Shown here: positions 11,666 through 23,354 of the stretch, one piece after another
Position numbering within the stretch: the first letter of the stretch is position 1
How the letters are laid out: every line of letters begins with the position of its first letter
Assembly (NCBI RefSeq): GCF_947179165.1
Contig: NC_077238.1
Span: 59,072,257 to 59,136,256 of the forward strand
Source of the DNA: Solanum dulcamara
Lineage: Eukaryota > Streptophyta > Magnoliopsida > Solanales > Solanaceae
DNA: 64,000 nt
Direction of reading: 5' to 3'
The notes under the pieces: generated by a model
The model's input: the letters and a program-made list of their open reading frames with translations, nothing else
The model's database searches: none
Told to the model about the DNA's origin: nothing
Translations under genes and position numbers: made by a program

Positions 11666-14600
11666 CTAGGCAGTTGAGGTTGTCAGTGGTAACTTTCCTA
11701 TGAAATCACAGTTGAGACTTCCTAAATATAGATGATCCTCATACTCCAACACAGAAGTCACAAATGACATGACCTTTCCAGTTGGATCATCAAATCCTTT
11801 GGTTATCTTTCCATTAGCTGCCACATTCACTACCATAGCTTTGTTGTATACTCCTATCACCCAGTTCATCAATTTGGGGAAGGTTGCCAGCAATTGTTTT
11901 GAAGCTCTCGACTTGTGCACAAAATTTAGCCCCGGAGTTGTTAACTGTAGCAGAGATAGATACAAGAGTCTTAAATTGACACAACTGGTGCATTTCCTTT
12001 GGTATTGAAGTAAACCTTATCTGAAAATGAGTGAAGATTCTATTCTTTTTCCTTTGTCTTTGTTTTTGGGGCCTTCTTCTCTATGACCGTTAACTTCACA
12101 TAATACGTATCACTACAATCGAAAAGGTGGGTTATAGTTTACCTGTATTAGAGCTATCCAGAACGAACCATCTGGAGCAAGCTTGATGTTATCTGGTGCA
12201 CCAAGAAGATTATCGATGAAGATGTCAGTTTGTCCTTTGATGTCGTCTTTCAACCAATATTTGAGGCACCTAAATCTCATTAGTTGTTGAATGCAATTCA
12301 AATTTCAATTGCCAAAAGAATGTGTTAAAGAAGAAACCATGCTAGTGAATGGATTGCAAATTGAGAAAGAACTTTCAGCAAAAGGAATACTTCCACAGAA
12401 CATATCACGAGCTTGCTAAGAAAATATTTGGAAAATACTTACTTCCACGATTCACAGACAACTAAGTAATCTTGATCTGCAGAGAGAGCGACCCCATTTG
12501 CAAAGGCCAAGTTATCAAGGATTACATACGTTTGGTTCAGCGAAGGATTATATTTGAGAAGCTGACCGTGGGGCTTGGCCTCAAGCACATCAAGTAACCA
12601 TTCGTGGAATCCAAATTTGGTGCTTGCGACACTGAAGTATAGACTCCCATCTGATGACTCCACCACATCATCTGCGAATCTGTACACACTCTTTAACTTT
12701 TAGGATTTTAATTACACCATTTATGCCACAAGAACAAGTGATGGGCATAAGAATTTTTTATTTTTGCTAGCAGCATCATATAAACCACTCCTATGGCTTT
12801 TGGTTCATTGGTAAGGAAACAACACATCAGGTGTGGGTTTGGCGCACATCACAGTTCAACTTCTGCTGCAGACAAAGTCCTGTATTCAAGTTGGTTGGGA
12901 GGAGGAAAGACAATTACCTTTGCCTAAATATCAACCCATTTCATACTGTAACAGCAGTTCAAACCTAAGTTATATGTCTATATTCAAGAGATATACACTG
13001 CAGAGTATATTATATGGTCCATCTTTGAACAAAATTGCTCAAAAATCGTATAGTGTAACTGGGAATTGATTCTTCCTTACTCGTTAGGCATCGTTCATTT
13101 CCTTCTGACAATGCAATTTTAGTGTCACAATGCTGGGCTATATTGGTCTCTTACAACTTTCCTCAATGTGGTAGGGCATAAGTAGAATGCGATTTTACTC
13201 TAAACATGTGTCTAATTTCTTTCGGTGGTTGGTATTTATACAAGGTATATCGTTCTTCTCACCTATTATTTAAGTAGTTAGGTCCGAATTTTACAACAGA
13301 ACTCGCAATAAACTTTGTTATTGAATCAATCTCCCCTGACTGTATTGGCTCTATGCTATAGAAGGGTACTTGATTTTTAAAGAATTGATATTCTCTGACT
13401 CGGACAAAAAAAAATTCCATGCTCCATGTATCATAAGCTCAAGTGAAAAGAAATTTTAAGTATCTTTGGTCCATGATTTGAGGAAACGGAGAAATTGATG
13501 GTAATGTCACACATCTTATTGCAATGAGGCAGGTGAAACAGAGGCTCGCATCCTGGGAACTTTCCTTGTGCGATAAGAATGTGTCGCCAAGGTTTAACGG
13601 TAAATTCTACAAAGTAGTGGTTAGACCGACCTTGTTATATGGGAAAGAGTGTTGGTCAGTTAAGAACACCCACATTCAAAAGATGAATATAGTGAAATAT
13701 GGTGAAGATGAAATGCTTAAATGAATGTGTGGGCATAAAAGGAATGTTATTATTAGGAACAAAGTGATACAGGGCAAGGTTGAAGTGACCTCCTTGGTAG
13801 ATAAGATAAGGAAAGCAAGACTAAAATGGTTCAGATATATGAACAGGAGGTGCATGGATGTGCAGTGAGAAGTGTGAGAGGTTGAAGGTAACAGAAGTCA
13901 GGAGAGGTAGAAGTAGGCCGAACAAGAATTGGGGAAATTGATTCGACGGGACATGACATGACATAACTCTAATTTATTGAGGACATGACCCTAAATAAAA
14001 AAATGTGGAGGTCAAGGATTAGGTTAGAAGGTTAGTAGCAGCTGGATGCTGTTGCACTTTGTTTCTTTTTCTTCTGTGTATTACTATGTATTGATTCATT
14101 TGATTTGTATCTTGTTGATTTTTGGTCATATATTCTAGCTACCTTGCACCAAATTCTTTTCTTTTGCCTCGACCCGATGATCTATCAGAAATAACCTTTT
14201 TACCCACAAAAAGGAATAAAGTCAGCATATACATCCTTCTTTTCTATATAAACTCATTGGTTTGCTGGTGTTGAAGATTATGAAATCTTAATTACCTTAT
14301 TTTTTCACCATTGACATGTGAAGCAAGAACAGTTACACCATCTTCGCTAACCTTAAGTAGTCCCTGCACATCATACAGTATTCCTATTTTAAACTTGTTA
14401 ATTAATGTATATTATGCATCTTTTATGTAGACTAATAAATTGGATGATAACATACCTCTTGAGCGTCACAAACTATAATATGACCAGCAGATGATACTTT
14501 AAGTCCCAATAATGTTTCCCTCCCAATATACTTCCAGCTCTCCCAAGTCCCATTTTTGTGTTTTCTTTTGATCCAACCATCTCTAGTAGCTGTATACATA

Positions 14601-14990
14601 ATTCCCATTTTGTCCACTGCCACATCTTCTGGTCTATCTAGAAATCCTTCTCCAAGTTTACTTACTGTCTGAAATTTAACACCACCAAAATCAGTGTCCA
14701 TATATAGTTAAAACAACAACAAAAGTGGAGGCAAGCAGAGGCGGATTGAGGATTTGGAAGATTCGGGTGCCGCCGCAGGCAAGTAAGAAAATATTAAATT
14801 GAGGAGCCCTTTATTTTATTTTTTATGTTACCTGCAAATAGCTGTTTGATGCAAGTGTTGTGGTAAAGGTTTGAGAGGCAGAAGGAATTTCAAGAAACTC
14901 AGGAGATATTGGTGAGAAGAAAACAAGTTGGAGTGAAATAGCCAGCAAAATAACTATTAAAAAGCTAGAAAAAAAGAGCACCCAATCCAT
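11666..14990 (-). CDS. strictosidine-synthase-like (adipocyte plasma membrane-associated protein-like) gene, 6 exons
   Basis: Exons on the minus strand are 14990-14832, 14668-14456, 14363-14296, 12679-12443, 12269-12143 and 11944-11666, all with GT-AG borders and phases that join, giving 360 codons and a TAG stop. Residues 4-26 form a hydrophobic N-terminal signal or membrane anchor (MDWVLFFSS...). A six-bladed beta-propeller follows: KLGEGFLDRPEDVAVD, GLLKVSEDG, then the strictosidine-synthase family block from RFADDVVESSDGSLYFS to VVCESWKCLKYW. The C-terminus has EDHLYLGSLNCDFIGKLPL. There is a possible N-glycosylation site at N195 (NQT). The length is normal for SSL proteins, which are secretory-pathway or vacuolar. 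Most do not make strictosidine, so the substrate is unknown. A weak TATA-like TTTTATAT lies about 75-80 bp upstream. Alternative: a recently silenced copy, but no break is visible. Confidence 0.92.
13482..14045 (+). mobile_element. RTE-like LINE 3' fragment in SSL intron 3
   Basis: The plus strand (opposite to the host gene) encodes the C-terminal tail of a non-LTR reverse transcriptase: RQVKQRLASWELSLCDKNV, VVVRPTLLYGKECWSVKN, then after a stop MCGHKRNVIIRNKVI and RKARLKWFRYMNRR. The first part is open at 13524-13724, with several stops later. Only the extreme 3' end is present, the usual outcome of 5'-truncated LINE insertion. It helps make this intron about 1.6 kb long. Confidence 0.85.
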
Positions 14991-15062
14991 AATGAAGCTC
15001 AATGTTTGCTTTAGTGCAGTTCGCAGATGAGATATGTATTATGGAGGAAAAACTTACTCTTT

Positions 15063-15072
15063 CCATATAAAA
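15063..15072 (-). promoter_or_regulatory. possible TATA box of the SSL gene
   Basis: The minus strand reads TTTTTATATG about 75-80 bp before the ATG at 14990, a normal distance in plants. It is based on the motif alone in AT-rich DNA. Confidence 0.3.
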
Positions 15073-15948
15073 ACAAAATTCTTTGGTCCAAAATTAATAC
15101 TACATCCATATCAAAATAATCGTCTTCTTGCTAAAAATATCTATCTAAAAATATTTATTATTTAAATAGTTTAAGATAAAAATATTAAATGACAGCACTT
15201 TAAAACGGAAAAAAACACACCCCTATAGGAATTCTACTATAACTATGCAATATATAGACACGTTGTTTTCTTCTTTAAAATAAATAAATCCATCCTGTGG
15301 TAAGTTTAGCTACACATCCGTCTCTTATCAATGTACTAGTGACGAAAAATTAGTGCATACGAACTCAATATTTATTCATAAATTATTTTTTAATTAGTGT
15401 TAATTAAATAATTTTAAATCATCTAATTAAATATAAAATAAATAGCTGATAAATATTATTAGTATCGATAAATTATAAATGGTATTGATTAAATAATTTT
15501 AAAATTTTCTCTAAAATAAATTTTTTATATATATATATATATTGTGGGGGGTAGTAGATCGTCTTTCTCGCAAATTTATTGTTAAGAGGCTCATTGAAAT
15601 TTTCATAATTAAATTATTTTTTCTACATTGATCGTTGATTTTACTCAAAGTAACTATAAAACTTACAAAATATTAATGACATTCAAAGTAATAAACTATA
15701 ATTAAAGAATATAAATTTAAATCTAAAGAACATAGCTAAAATGGGTTTCATAATTTCATGAAAATTATATACTAATTAAAATAAAATTAAATAGAAAAAT
15801 ATATTTTCAAAATAACGAACATGTAAAAATGAATGGTGAAAATACTAAAGCATAAGATAATTTGATTTAATTGAAATTTAAGTAATTAAATGGCTAGTCA
15901 GATGGACAGTTAAGGCATGATATGGTACATTTCTCGAGAAAATATCAT
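15073..15948. other. AT-rich intergenic DNA
   Basis: No gene is visible. 15090-15240 has weak resemblance to a decayed MITE, and a short AT dinucleotide run lies at 15525-15541. The rest is very AT-rich. Confidence 0.5.
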
Positions 15949-17187
15949 AAATGGTCCTTGAGCTGTTGTAGTCGGTCTAAAATAAATCCTTAATTATATA
16001 TTTATCAGATTTAGTTCTTTAACTATTTAAAATATTATTAAATTTGGTTTCTTAACTATACACTTATTATTTTTGGTCTCTTAATTATACTCTGACATGT
16101 TTTAGTCCTTTAAATATTCAAAAATATATCAGGTTTGATCTTTATTTATTTATTTATACAAATAACTTAGGTTTATATTAATACAACTCATACTTTCATG
16201 AAATTAAATCTTTAACCTGTTTTTTCAGTTGTTTCTCTCTCTCCAGTATTTTTTCTTCAAATTATTCTTATGAAATGAACTTTAACCTCAATGATTCAAA
16301 AGACATCAGTCCTGATTTTATAAAATGGAGGATAAAGTGAAGCATATTATCGCTGCTAATGAGTTGAAAATGGTAAAATTTATTATAAAAAGAAAAAAAT
16401 TATTACTCACTAAGTGTGGGAAGAGATCTATTTATATTTAATAGAAATAAATTTCTTGCAATGAGAATAAAATTAAAAGTTCTTTACTCACATATTTTGA
16501 TTTCAAGTTTTGTACTGGAACTACTTTATTGAAGGAAATTTGTTATATTTTTTTAGAAGCTGAAATTTATAAAATGGTAGATTTATAAATTTTCTTCGAT
16601 TTTATTTTATTTTGAAATAGATCGAATTTATTATTTTGTTCATTTTAATTTACGTAGAGAAATTTGAGTAATAAGATTAAATCTTTTATATTTTTGTATG
16701 AAAAATAAAATTAAAAAAGTTCACGCTGATTATGAACAATGAATCGCTAAAAAAAGAAAACATAGCATATTCAACTCATTAGCAACAATAACATGCTTTA
16801 TTTTATCCTCCATCGAATAAAATCGGGACTTATAGATTCTTTCCTCATTAATTTTATTTTGAATCATTCAGGTTAGGTTCTTTTCATAGGAGTAAATAAA
16901 AAAAATAGTGAGAATAGAGAAATAACTGAAAAATGGGTTAAACATTTAATTTCATAGAGGCATAAATTTCGTTAATATAAACCTAAGTTACATGTATAAA
17001 ACATAGATATAGATCAAACCTGATAAATTTTTAAATACCTAAATAACTAAAACATGTAAGTAGATAATTAAGAGATCAAACTTAATAACGTTTTGAATAG
17101 TTAAAAAACTAAATCTTATAAATATATAGTTAAAAGACTATTTTAGATTTACTTCAATAATTCAGGAACCATTTATGATATTTTCTC
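15949..17187. mobile_element. foldback (possible MULE-derived) element with ~430-bp terminal inverted repeats
   Basis: GAGAAAATATCATAAATGGT at 15949 is mirrored by ACCATTTATGATATTTTCTC ending at 17187. The match continues inward with substitutions and small gaps through shared phrases such as ATGTTTTAGT, ATCAGGTTTGAT and AACTTAGGTTTATATTAA, as far as about 16375 on the left and 16755 on the right. The central ~380 bp is unpaired and non-coding. TACATTT lies just outside both ends, possibly part of the target duplication. There is no transposase. Long TIRs suggest a Mutator-like derivative, but the class is not proven. Confidence 0.8.
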
Positions 17188-17465
17188 TACATTTTCAATA
17201 GCTGACGTGGAGGTGATAGGTTGCTCATGCCTACATCTGTTGTCAATCACGTGTGAATTTGATGGAGGTGGGGCACAGGTTAAGCAAGAATAAACTACTA
17301 GCACTTTTGTCCACAAGGAAAAGCGTACAATTAATGCAACCTTTAGGACACATCCACAAAGCATCAAGCTATAAAGTAGAAAGCTTCAAATGACAGAAAT
17401 ACCCTCAAATGCAATGACGATTTCAAATAGCACACATGTCCACGGTATGATGCTTGCTACGTGCT
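17188..17465. other. unassigned spacer
   Basis: No element end, domain or splice signal is convincing between the foldback element and the hAT target duplication. Confidence 0.4.
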
Positions 17466-17510
17466 ATAACTCCTAGGGGTGGACATAAAATATCGAAAAT
17501 CGAATTATCG

Positions 17511-17766
17511 AATCGAACCGGCTATTTCGATATTTTGGTATTCGATAATTCGGTTCGGTACTGAAATTTAACATTTCGATTTCGATATTCGGTATTTATA
17601 AGTATATTGTTCGGTATTCGGTAAATATCGAATTACCGAATCGAACTGGCTATTTCGATATTTCGATATTCGATAATTCGGTTCGGTACTGTAATTTAAC
17701 ATTTTAATTTCGGTATTCGGTATTTATAAGTATATTGTTCGGTATTCGATAAATACCGAATACCGA
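17511..17766 (+). repeat. 128-bp tandem duplication in the hAT 5' subterminal region
   Basis: AATCGAAC plus the following TTCGATA/ATTCGG block begins at 17511 and again at 17639, a period of 128 bp, with few substitutions. It doubles the dense TTCGGTATT motifs. Confidence 0.85.
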
Positions 17767-18599
17767 AATTAAATCTGTTGGGCCGCCTAACCTAAAAGAC
17801 TCTTTTTAAACATAAAGGGCTATAGGCCCATTGCTAAAATTTAATTCCATCCCAATAATGTCTTTAACTTATTTAACCCTAACACACTAACACTTAACTT
17901 AAGTTAAGACCTCATCACCTCAATACTTCAGTTCTGAGTTCTCTGAGTTTTGCACTTCTGCTTCACGCCTTCACCTTCACCGGCCATCACTTCACGCCGC
18001 CTTCACCTTTACCGCTTCACTTGAAGGTAAGTTCTCTTTGGTCTTTGCTTCTTCTCTTCCTCTTCCTCTTCCAGTCTTACTTCTTCTCTTCTCCTTTTTT
18101 TTAATAGTCTTATCGAATGAATGATTGCTGCGAATTCTTGAAACTTTCTATTTTGAGTTCAATTCATTAAGAAGTTCCTAGATGGAGAATGCTCTTGACT
18201 CAAGTGGATATTTTGTTGTTAAAAGGGTTGAGATTTGATTTTGGCGCACTCATCTATTTTGAAAGGTAAATGTAGTGATCAAACTGAATTCACATACAAA
18301 ATGGAAGACTTAAACTTCAATTCTTTCATCTATTCACTTGTAACAGTGTTAGTCAGTGTAGTTGGTGTCCACATTCTGTCTCTATTTCCCCCCAAATAAT
18401 ACGCGTACCCTAAATTCCATTTCAAATAGATTATGAAGTTTTTGTCCTTTTTGAGTTTAGTTGAAAAAAGTGAACAAATATATCTATATGAAGAAGAAGC
18501 AAAACCATAACTCTATAGTTTGAAGGAGCACCACGATTTGCTTTACAACCAAAAAAAATAAATTCTACTTCTCACTCAGAAAAATACCACACTGACTTG

Positions 18600-20964
18600 T
18601 GTGTTCTGAACCAAGACTCACACAACACTTGTATAACATCTCCTAAAAATGTTGTATACGATGTTTCAATTCTTGCCTAAACATGATACAGCCTCTGTAT
18701 TTTACACATAACTTTTCATAGGAATATCCAAATTGGGTGATTCAAATTTTTAAGTAACCACAATATCATTACCTACAACTTTTGTGAATACCATATTTTA
18801 AGTTTCTGAGGTTAAGTAGGTCAAATAAATTAATTTTTGTAAGGTAGGATGCTGTGACGGAAAGGAGTAATTATAGAAGAAAAATCATATCTCACTGTAG
18901 GTTTATCTAAATTAGTTGATTCTTAAACGATATGAAACTAGACTTCCATATCTACAATTCTTATGAAGACACCAAATCCTAATAAGGAATTTATCTTATT
19001 TAAACGCAGCTCCAAAAAAGAATATTCTGTTAATAAGAACTCATCTCACCTACCATGGAAAGATCTAGATACATTTGACATCACTCATGACATAAATTGT
19101 CCTCCATTTAACATTATCCATGACATCAATATATTCCATTAAATTTTTAGATTTTTCTTTATAATTATTTTATTTATTGTTAGGTTCCTCTTTCCCACCT
19201 ATAAATACCCACCTTATTTCCTCATTTTATTCATCAAGCTTTCTCAAGCAAGTCTTCTCTCTATAAACTTCTTTGCTCATTCTAAAATATAGTTTTAGCT
19301 CTTAGTAGTGAAGAAATACTATTCTGGTGATTCATATACTCCGGATAGTACACAAAACGTTCCGGCGAGGAGAAAAGCTAGGACTCAAGAGTATTCATTA
19401 AGTCTTTCGGTTCCGACTAAAGCTTTGGATTCCAGGTATGTAAGACTTCAATGAGAGTATTCCTTTCACTCTCATGCCTAAAGTATTTTAATTATATGAT
19501 AAACTATGTTTATTTTCTTTAAGCTTTACTCTAAGTTATGTGGGTGTTTATCCATGGGTTCTTCCACCCATGTAGTCCAAAAACTCTTTCAATTAAGTCT
19601 TTTGATTTCAAGTAATATTTTCTTATGGTAATTCTTATATTTACTTAATAGTATGAATCATGGTTAAACTAATGATTATTGGTCTATTTTGATGCGACAT
19701 AATTTCATATTATGAATTGATGGTTTGCAAGTAATTCCTCTATTTATCTATTTAAAGGTTCTTGAAATTCATGGTGGGTTATTTAAATCATGATTTTTAA
19801 TTAATGGATTTCAAAGTATTTATGTATATTTATTTACATACATATTTGCAAGTTGAAGTGATTTGAACCCACCTAGTTTTACTATATTTTTAATAAAGTT
19901 TGACTTGAAAGCCTTGACTCCAAATGAATGTTTGTGAAAGCAATATCTATGATCAAAAGGGAGTCTTATGAAAATAAAGAATGATGAAATGATATAAATG
20001 ATGGATTCTTTATGCAATAAGGACAATTCTTGCATATTTGAATTTTCAAATGTTTTAATGAGCTATTCTACCGAATATGATGTTTGAATTCTCAAGTTAT
20101 ATGCTATGAATATTTTAAAGTATTAAACTATTCCGTGGGATTGACTTAGCACCGAATGAGGCATTGAGGTGGGATTCGGTAAGGGAATCCTAGTAGCAAC
20201 CCCTTGTCTCATTAACTATGTGCCAACATAGGAGCCCTTGTAGGCTTAGTCTAATGGATCCATAAATAGCCCTTAAAGTTAAAGTTAAAGTTAAAGAAAT
20301 GAATGAAGTTGACGGAGTTCTACCTGGCAAGTAGTCTCCCCGGCCAACGTAGGGAGTTATGTTGGATTCCATGTAATAGCTCGCATGGTCTTAAATGTCA
20401 ATTATGGTTATTTTACCACAAAATAAATATTTTAAAGGATATCCATATGATTTATTATGCATGTATTACATCATGTTCCATATTACATAAATGTTATAAT
20501 GTTTCCTCAATGTTCATGCATCCTTACATACTTAGTACATTCAAAGTACTAACGCATACTCTTTTGCCTACATTATATCACCATGTAGGGATCGGTGCTC
20601 CTCCTCGTTCTCCTCGACGTGGCTAGTTGAGACTTCATTTGAAGACTACTTTTGGTAAGTTCCCATGTTCCGGAAACAATACTCCTTTATATTTCTAGCT
20701 TATGATATGTTGAGATATTTTACTATGGTATTTCTTTTATTATGATTAAGGGTGAGATAGGGACTTGTCTTAGCCCCGTTAAATCTAATAGTTAGAGGTA
20801 TTGTTGGACATATGTAAGTTGAATATTTACTATTATGATTTCCGCTTCTTCATTTATCGTCATAACCTATGAAAGGCTAAAAGAATGCTAAGAGGCTTGT
20901 TTGAGGTACTTTCGGGTTCCTCATTCGCCATGTCACGTCTAGGCCCTAGGCTTGGGTCATGACA
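18600..20964 (+). mobile_element. solo Gypsy-type LTR (2365 bp) with 5-bp target duplication
   Basis: It starts TGTGTTCTG and ends GGTCATGACA, with ACTTG directly before (18595-18599) and after (20965-20969). No internal domains are present, so this is an LTR-LTR recombination product. A likely promoter (TATAAATACC at 19200) is followed by a pyrimidine-rich leader and a GTATGT donor-like site near 19437. It sits in the hAT gene between the presumed 5' leader (donor GTAAGT near 18026) and the first coding exon, so it enlarges an intron. Confidence 0.82.
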
Positions 20965-21136
20965 ACTTGCCTCCTAACTGTAAGTCATTCCATCCCTCTT
21001 TCTAATAACTACTCTTAATTTTTGTATATGGGAATGTGAATTTTATATTTTATTTTGTGATTCTTCATATTATTTGTGTATTTCAAATGATTATTAATTT
21101 ATGTCTTGTAACATTTATAATCTCTTCTATGTTTAG

Positions 21137-23354
21137 ATGGAAGATGAAATAAGTCAAACAACCAATGTCAGTAGAAGCGCACCTCTGGCTCTTACTGAGT
21201 CTCTTGATTCAACACCAGAAGTTGAACAACATTTAGTGACTATGAAGCGGAAAGCTATAGAATCAAAATCTACTGCTTGACCGCATTATGATAAGCTCAT
21301 AGAAAATAGAATTAATAAAGCAAAGTGCAAGCATTGTGGTAAAGTTCTCTTAGTTGATTCAACTAAAAATGAAACAAGTGGACTGAATAAACATTTGAAA
21401 ACTTGTCCTAAAAATCCAAATAAAGTTAACACTTGCAATTCCAAGTACAAACAATCAAATTTAAACTTTCCATTAGAAAGTGAAATGCGTGATGGGGCAT
21501 TTGAACTTTTGATCAAGAGGCATCTTGGAGGAATTTAGTTGAGATGTTAATCCTTGATGAGCTTCCTTTTCGTTTTGTTGAAAAGGAAGGTTTTAAGAAG
21601 TTTATGAAAAAACCCAACCTTTATTCCGAGTTTCCTACCGTAGAATAGTGACTAGGGATTGTTATGTAGTTTTTGGTGAAGAGAGACAAAAGTTTATGAA
21701 GTATTTGAAAGAAACATCACCGAGAGTTTGTCTAACCACAAATATATGAAATTCTATACAGAGAATAAATTATATGTGTTTGACATTATACTTTATTGAT
21801 AGTGATTGGCTCTTGCATAAATAAATTTTAAACTTTCAGGTTGTTGCTAGTCATAAGGGTGATGAAATGGCCCATTGTATTAGTAAATGTTTGCTTGATT
21901 GGAAATTGGAGAAAATAATCACTATAACTGTAGATAATATTTGTTCTAATGATGTCATGGTGAAAGAGTTACACAAACAAATGGTTAATTGGGGATCTAA
22001 CATGAAATGTGGTAACCATCTTCACGTGAGATGTATGGCTCATTTTTTGAATCTTATTGTGCAAGATGGCATGAAAGAAGTTGGTCCATCGATCAAACGT
22101 ATTAGGCAAATGGTAAAATATGTTAGACAATCTCCCACAAGGATTAGAAAATTTACGGAATATTGTGAACTAAAAAATATAGACATTAAGAAGTCATTAT
22201 GTTTAGATGTTTCAACCCGATGGAATTCGACATACTTGATGTTGGATGCCGCACAACATTTTGAGAGTGTATTTGATAGGTTTGATCTTGAAGATGGTGG
22301 GTTGTCAACTTATCTTGCTAATCATGTTTGTGAAGATGGAAGTGTTGCAGGTGTACTTGAAAGTGATGATTGGCAAAAGGTGAGAAATATGGTAATATTT
22401 CTTAAAAGATTTTATGATCTAACTGAGAAGGTTTCAGGTTCACTCTACGTCACTTCTAATGGTCACTTTGAAGAGATAGTTGAGCTTTACAATCATTTAA
22501 GAGAGTGTATGGAAGACAATGATCCTTCTTTGGCAAAAATGGGAGAAAAAATGAAAGAAAAGTTTGTCAAGTATTGGGGTGCTCTTAAAAAAATGAATAA
22601 AGTGCTTTTTATTGCCTCTATCTTAGATCCTCGTAACAAACTTGAGTATGTTGACGACGCACTTGAGAATATGTTTGGAGATGAAAAAGGGAGTGAAATA
22701 AAAGATGAAATGGTGACTTATATGAAATCTATAGTTGAAGAGTATGTAACAAAATTCTCTAATGCATCTCGACGCTCATCTTCTCTCTCTAATTTATCGG
22801 GTAAGACATTGGATTCATCTATCTCTAACACTAGCACAAAATCAATAAAAGTGAGAAATATAATCCAAATGAAGAGGAACAAACAAGATGGTACAGGTTT
22901 GGGTGGTAAGTCAGAGTTGAAAAAGTATCTTAGTGAAGAACTAGAGCCGAATGATGATGACGATAATTTTGATATCTTGTCGTGGTGGAAAGCTCATTCT
23001 CCTAGATATAAAATTCTTTTTGAGATGGCTCGTGATGTGTTGGCAATTCCAATTTCTAGTGTGGCATCGGAATGTGCCTTTAGCACCGGGGGCCGTATTC
23101 TTGATTCATTTAGGAGTTCTTTGACTCCGAAATTAGTGCAAGCTATTATTTGTCTTCAAGATTGGCATCGAAATGAGCCTTATCCCATAAATGTTGAAGA
23201 AGATTTTAATGATCTTATGAAACTTGAACTTGGTATGTTTTTCAGTTTTTGTATTATTTTTATATCTTTTTACTTAGTTTAATTGTTGACACATTTTAAA
23301 TTTTTTTTAGCTATGAATGATATTGACTGCATTGTTCAAGTTGAAAAACAGTGA
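21137..23354 (+). pseudogene. hAT transposase (BED zinc finger, RNase-H-like core, hAT dimerisation domain), inactivated
   Basis: The reading starts at ATG 21137, directly after an acceptor (GTTTAG). After 47 codons an in-frame TGA (21278) stands where a Trp is expected at the start of the BED finger. The finger itself remains: KCKHCGKVLL...GLNKHLKTC. More stops follow at about 21536 and in 21650-21830; there the first catalytic block reads LTTNI-stop, with Asn for the usual Asp. From 21867 the frame is open for 471 codons: ITITVDNICSND, CMAHFLNLIVQDG, DVSTRWNSTYLML, and the C-terminal dimerisation motif SSVASECAFSTGGRILD. A final intron (GT at 23233, AG at 23310) joins a last exon 23311-23354 ending in TGA. 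The long open part suggests past activity or recent loss. Confidence 0.9.

Noticed and set aside
12833..13069. 78-codon plus-strand frame in the SSL intron
   Set aside because: No domain and no splice logic; it is intronic sequence opposite to the gene.
20278..20296. Triplicated AAAGTT units as a regulatory element
   Set aside because: Too short and inside an LTR; there is no support beyond simple repetition.
18361..20640. Short frames in the solo LTR (e.g. 19820-20035, 20190-20372, 20303-20626)
   Set aside because: Chance frames in LTR DNA with no family resemblance.
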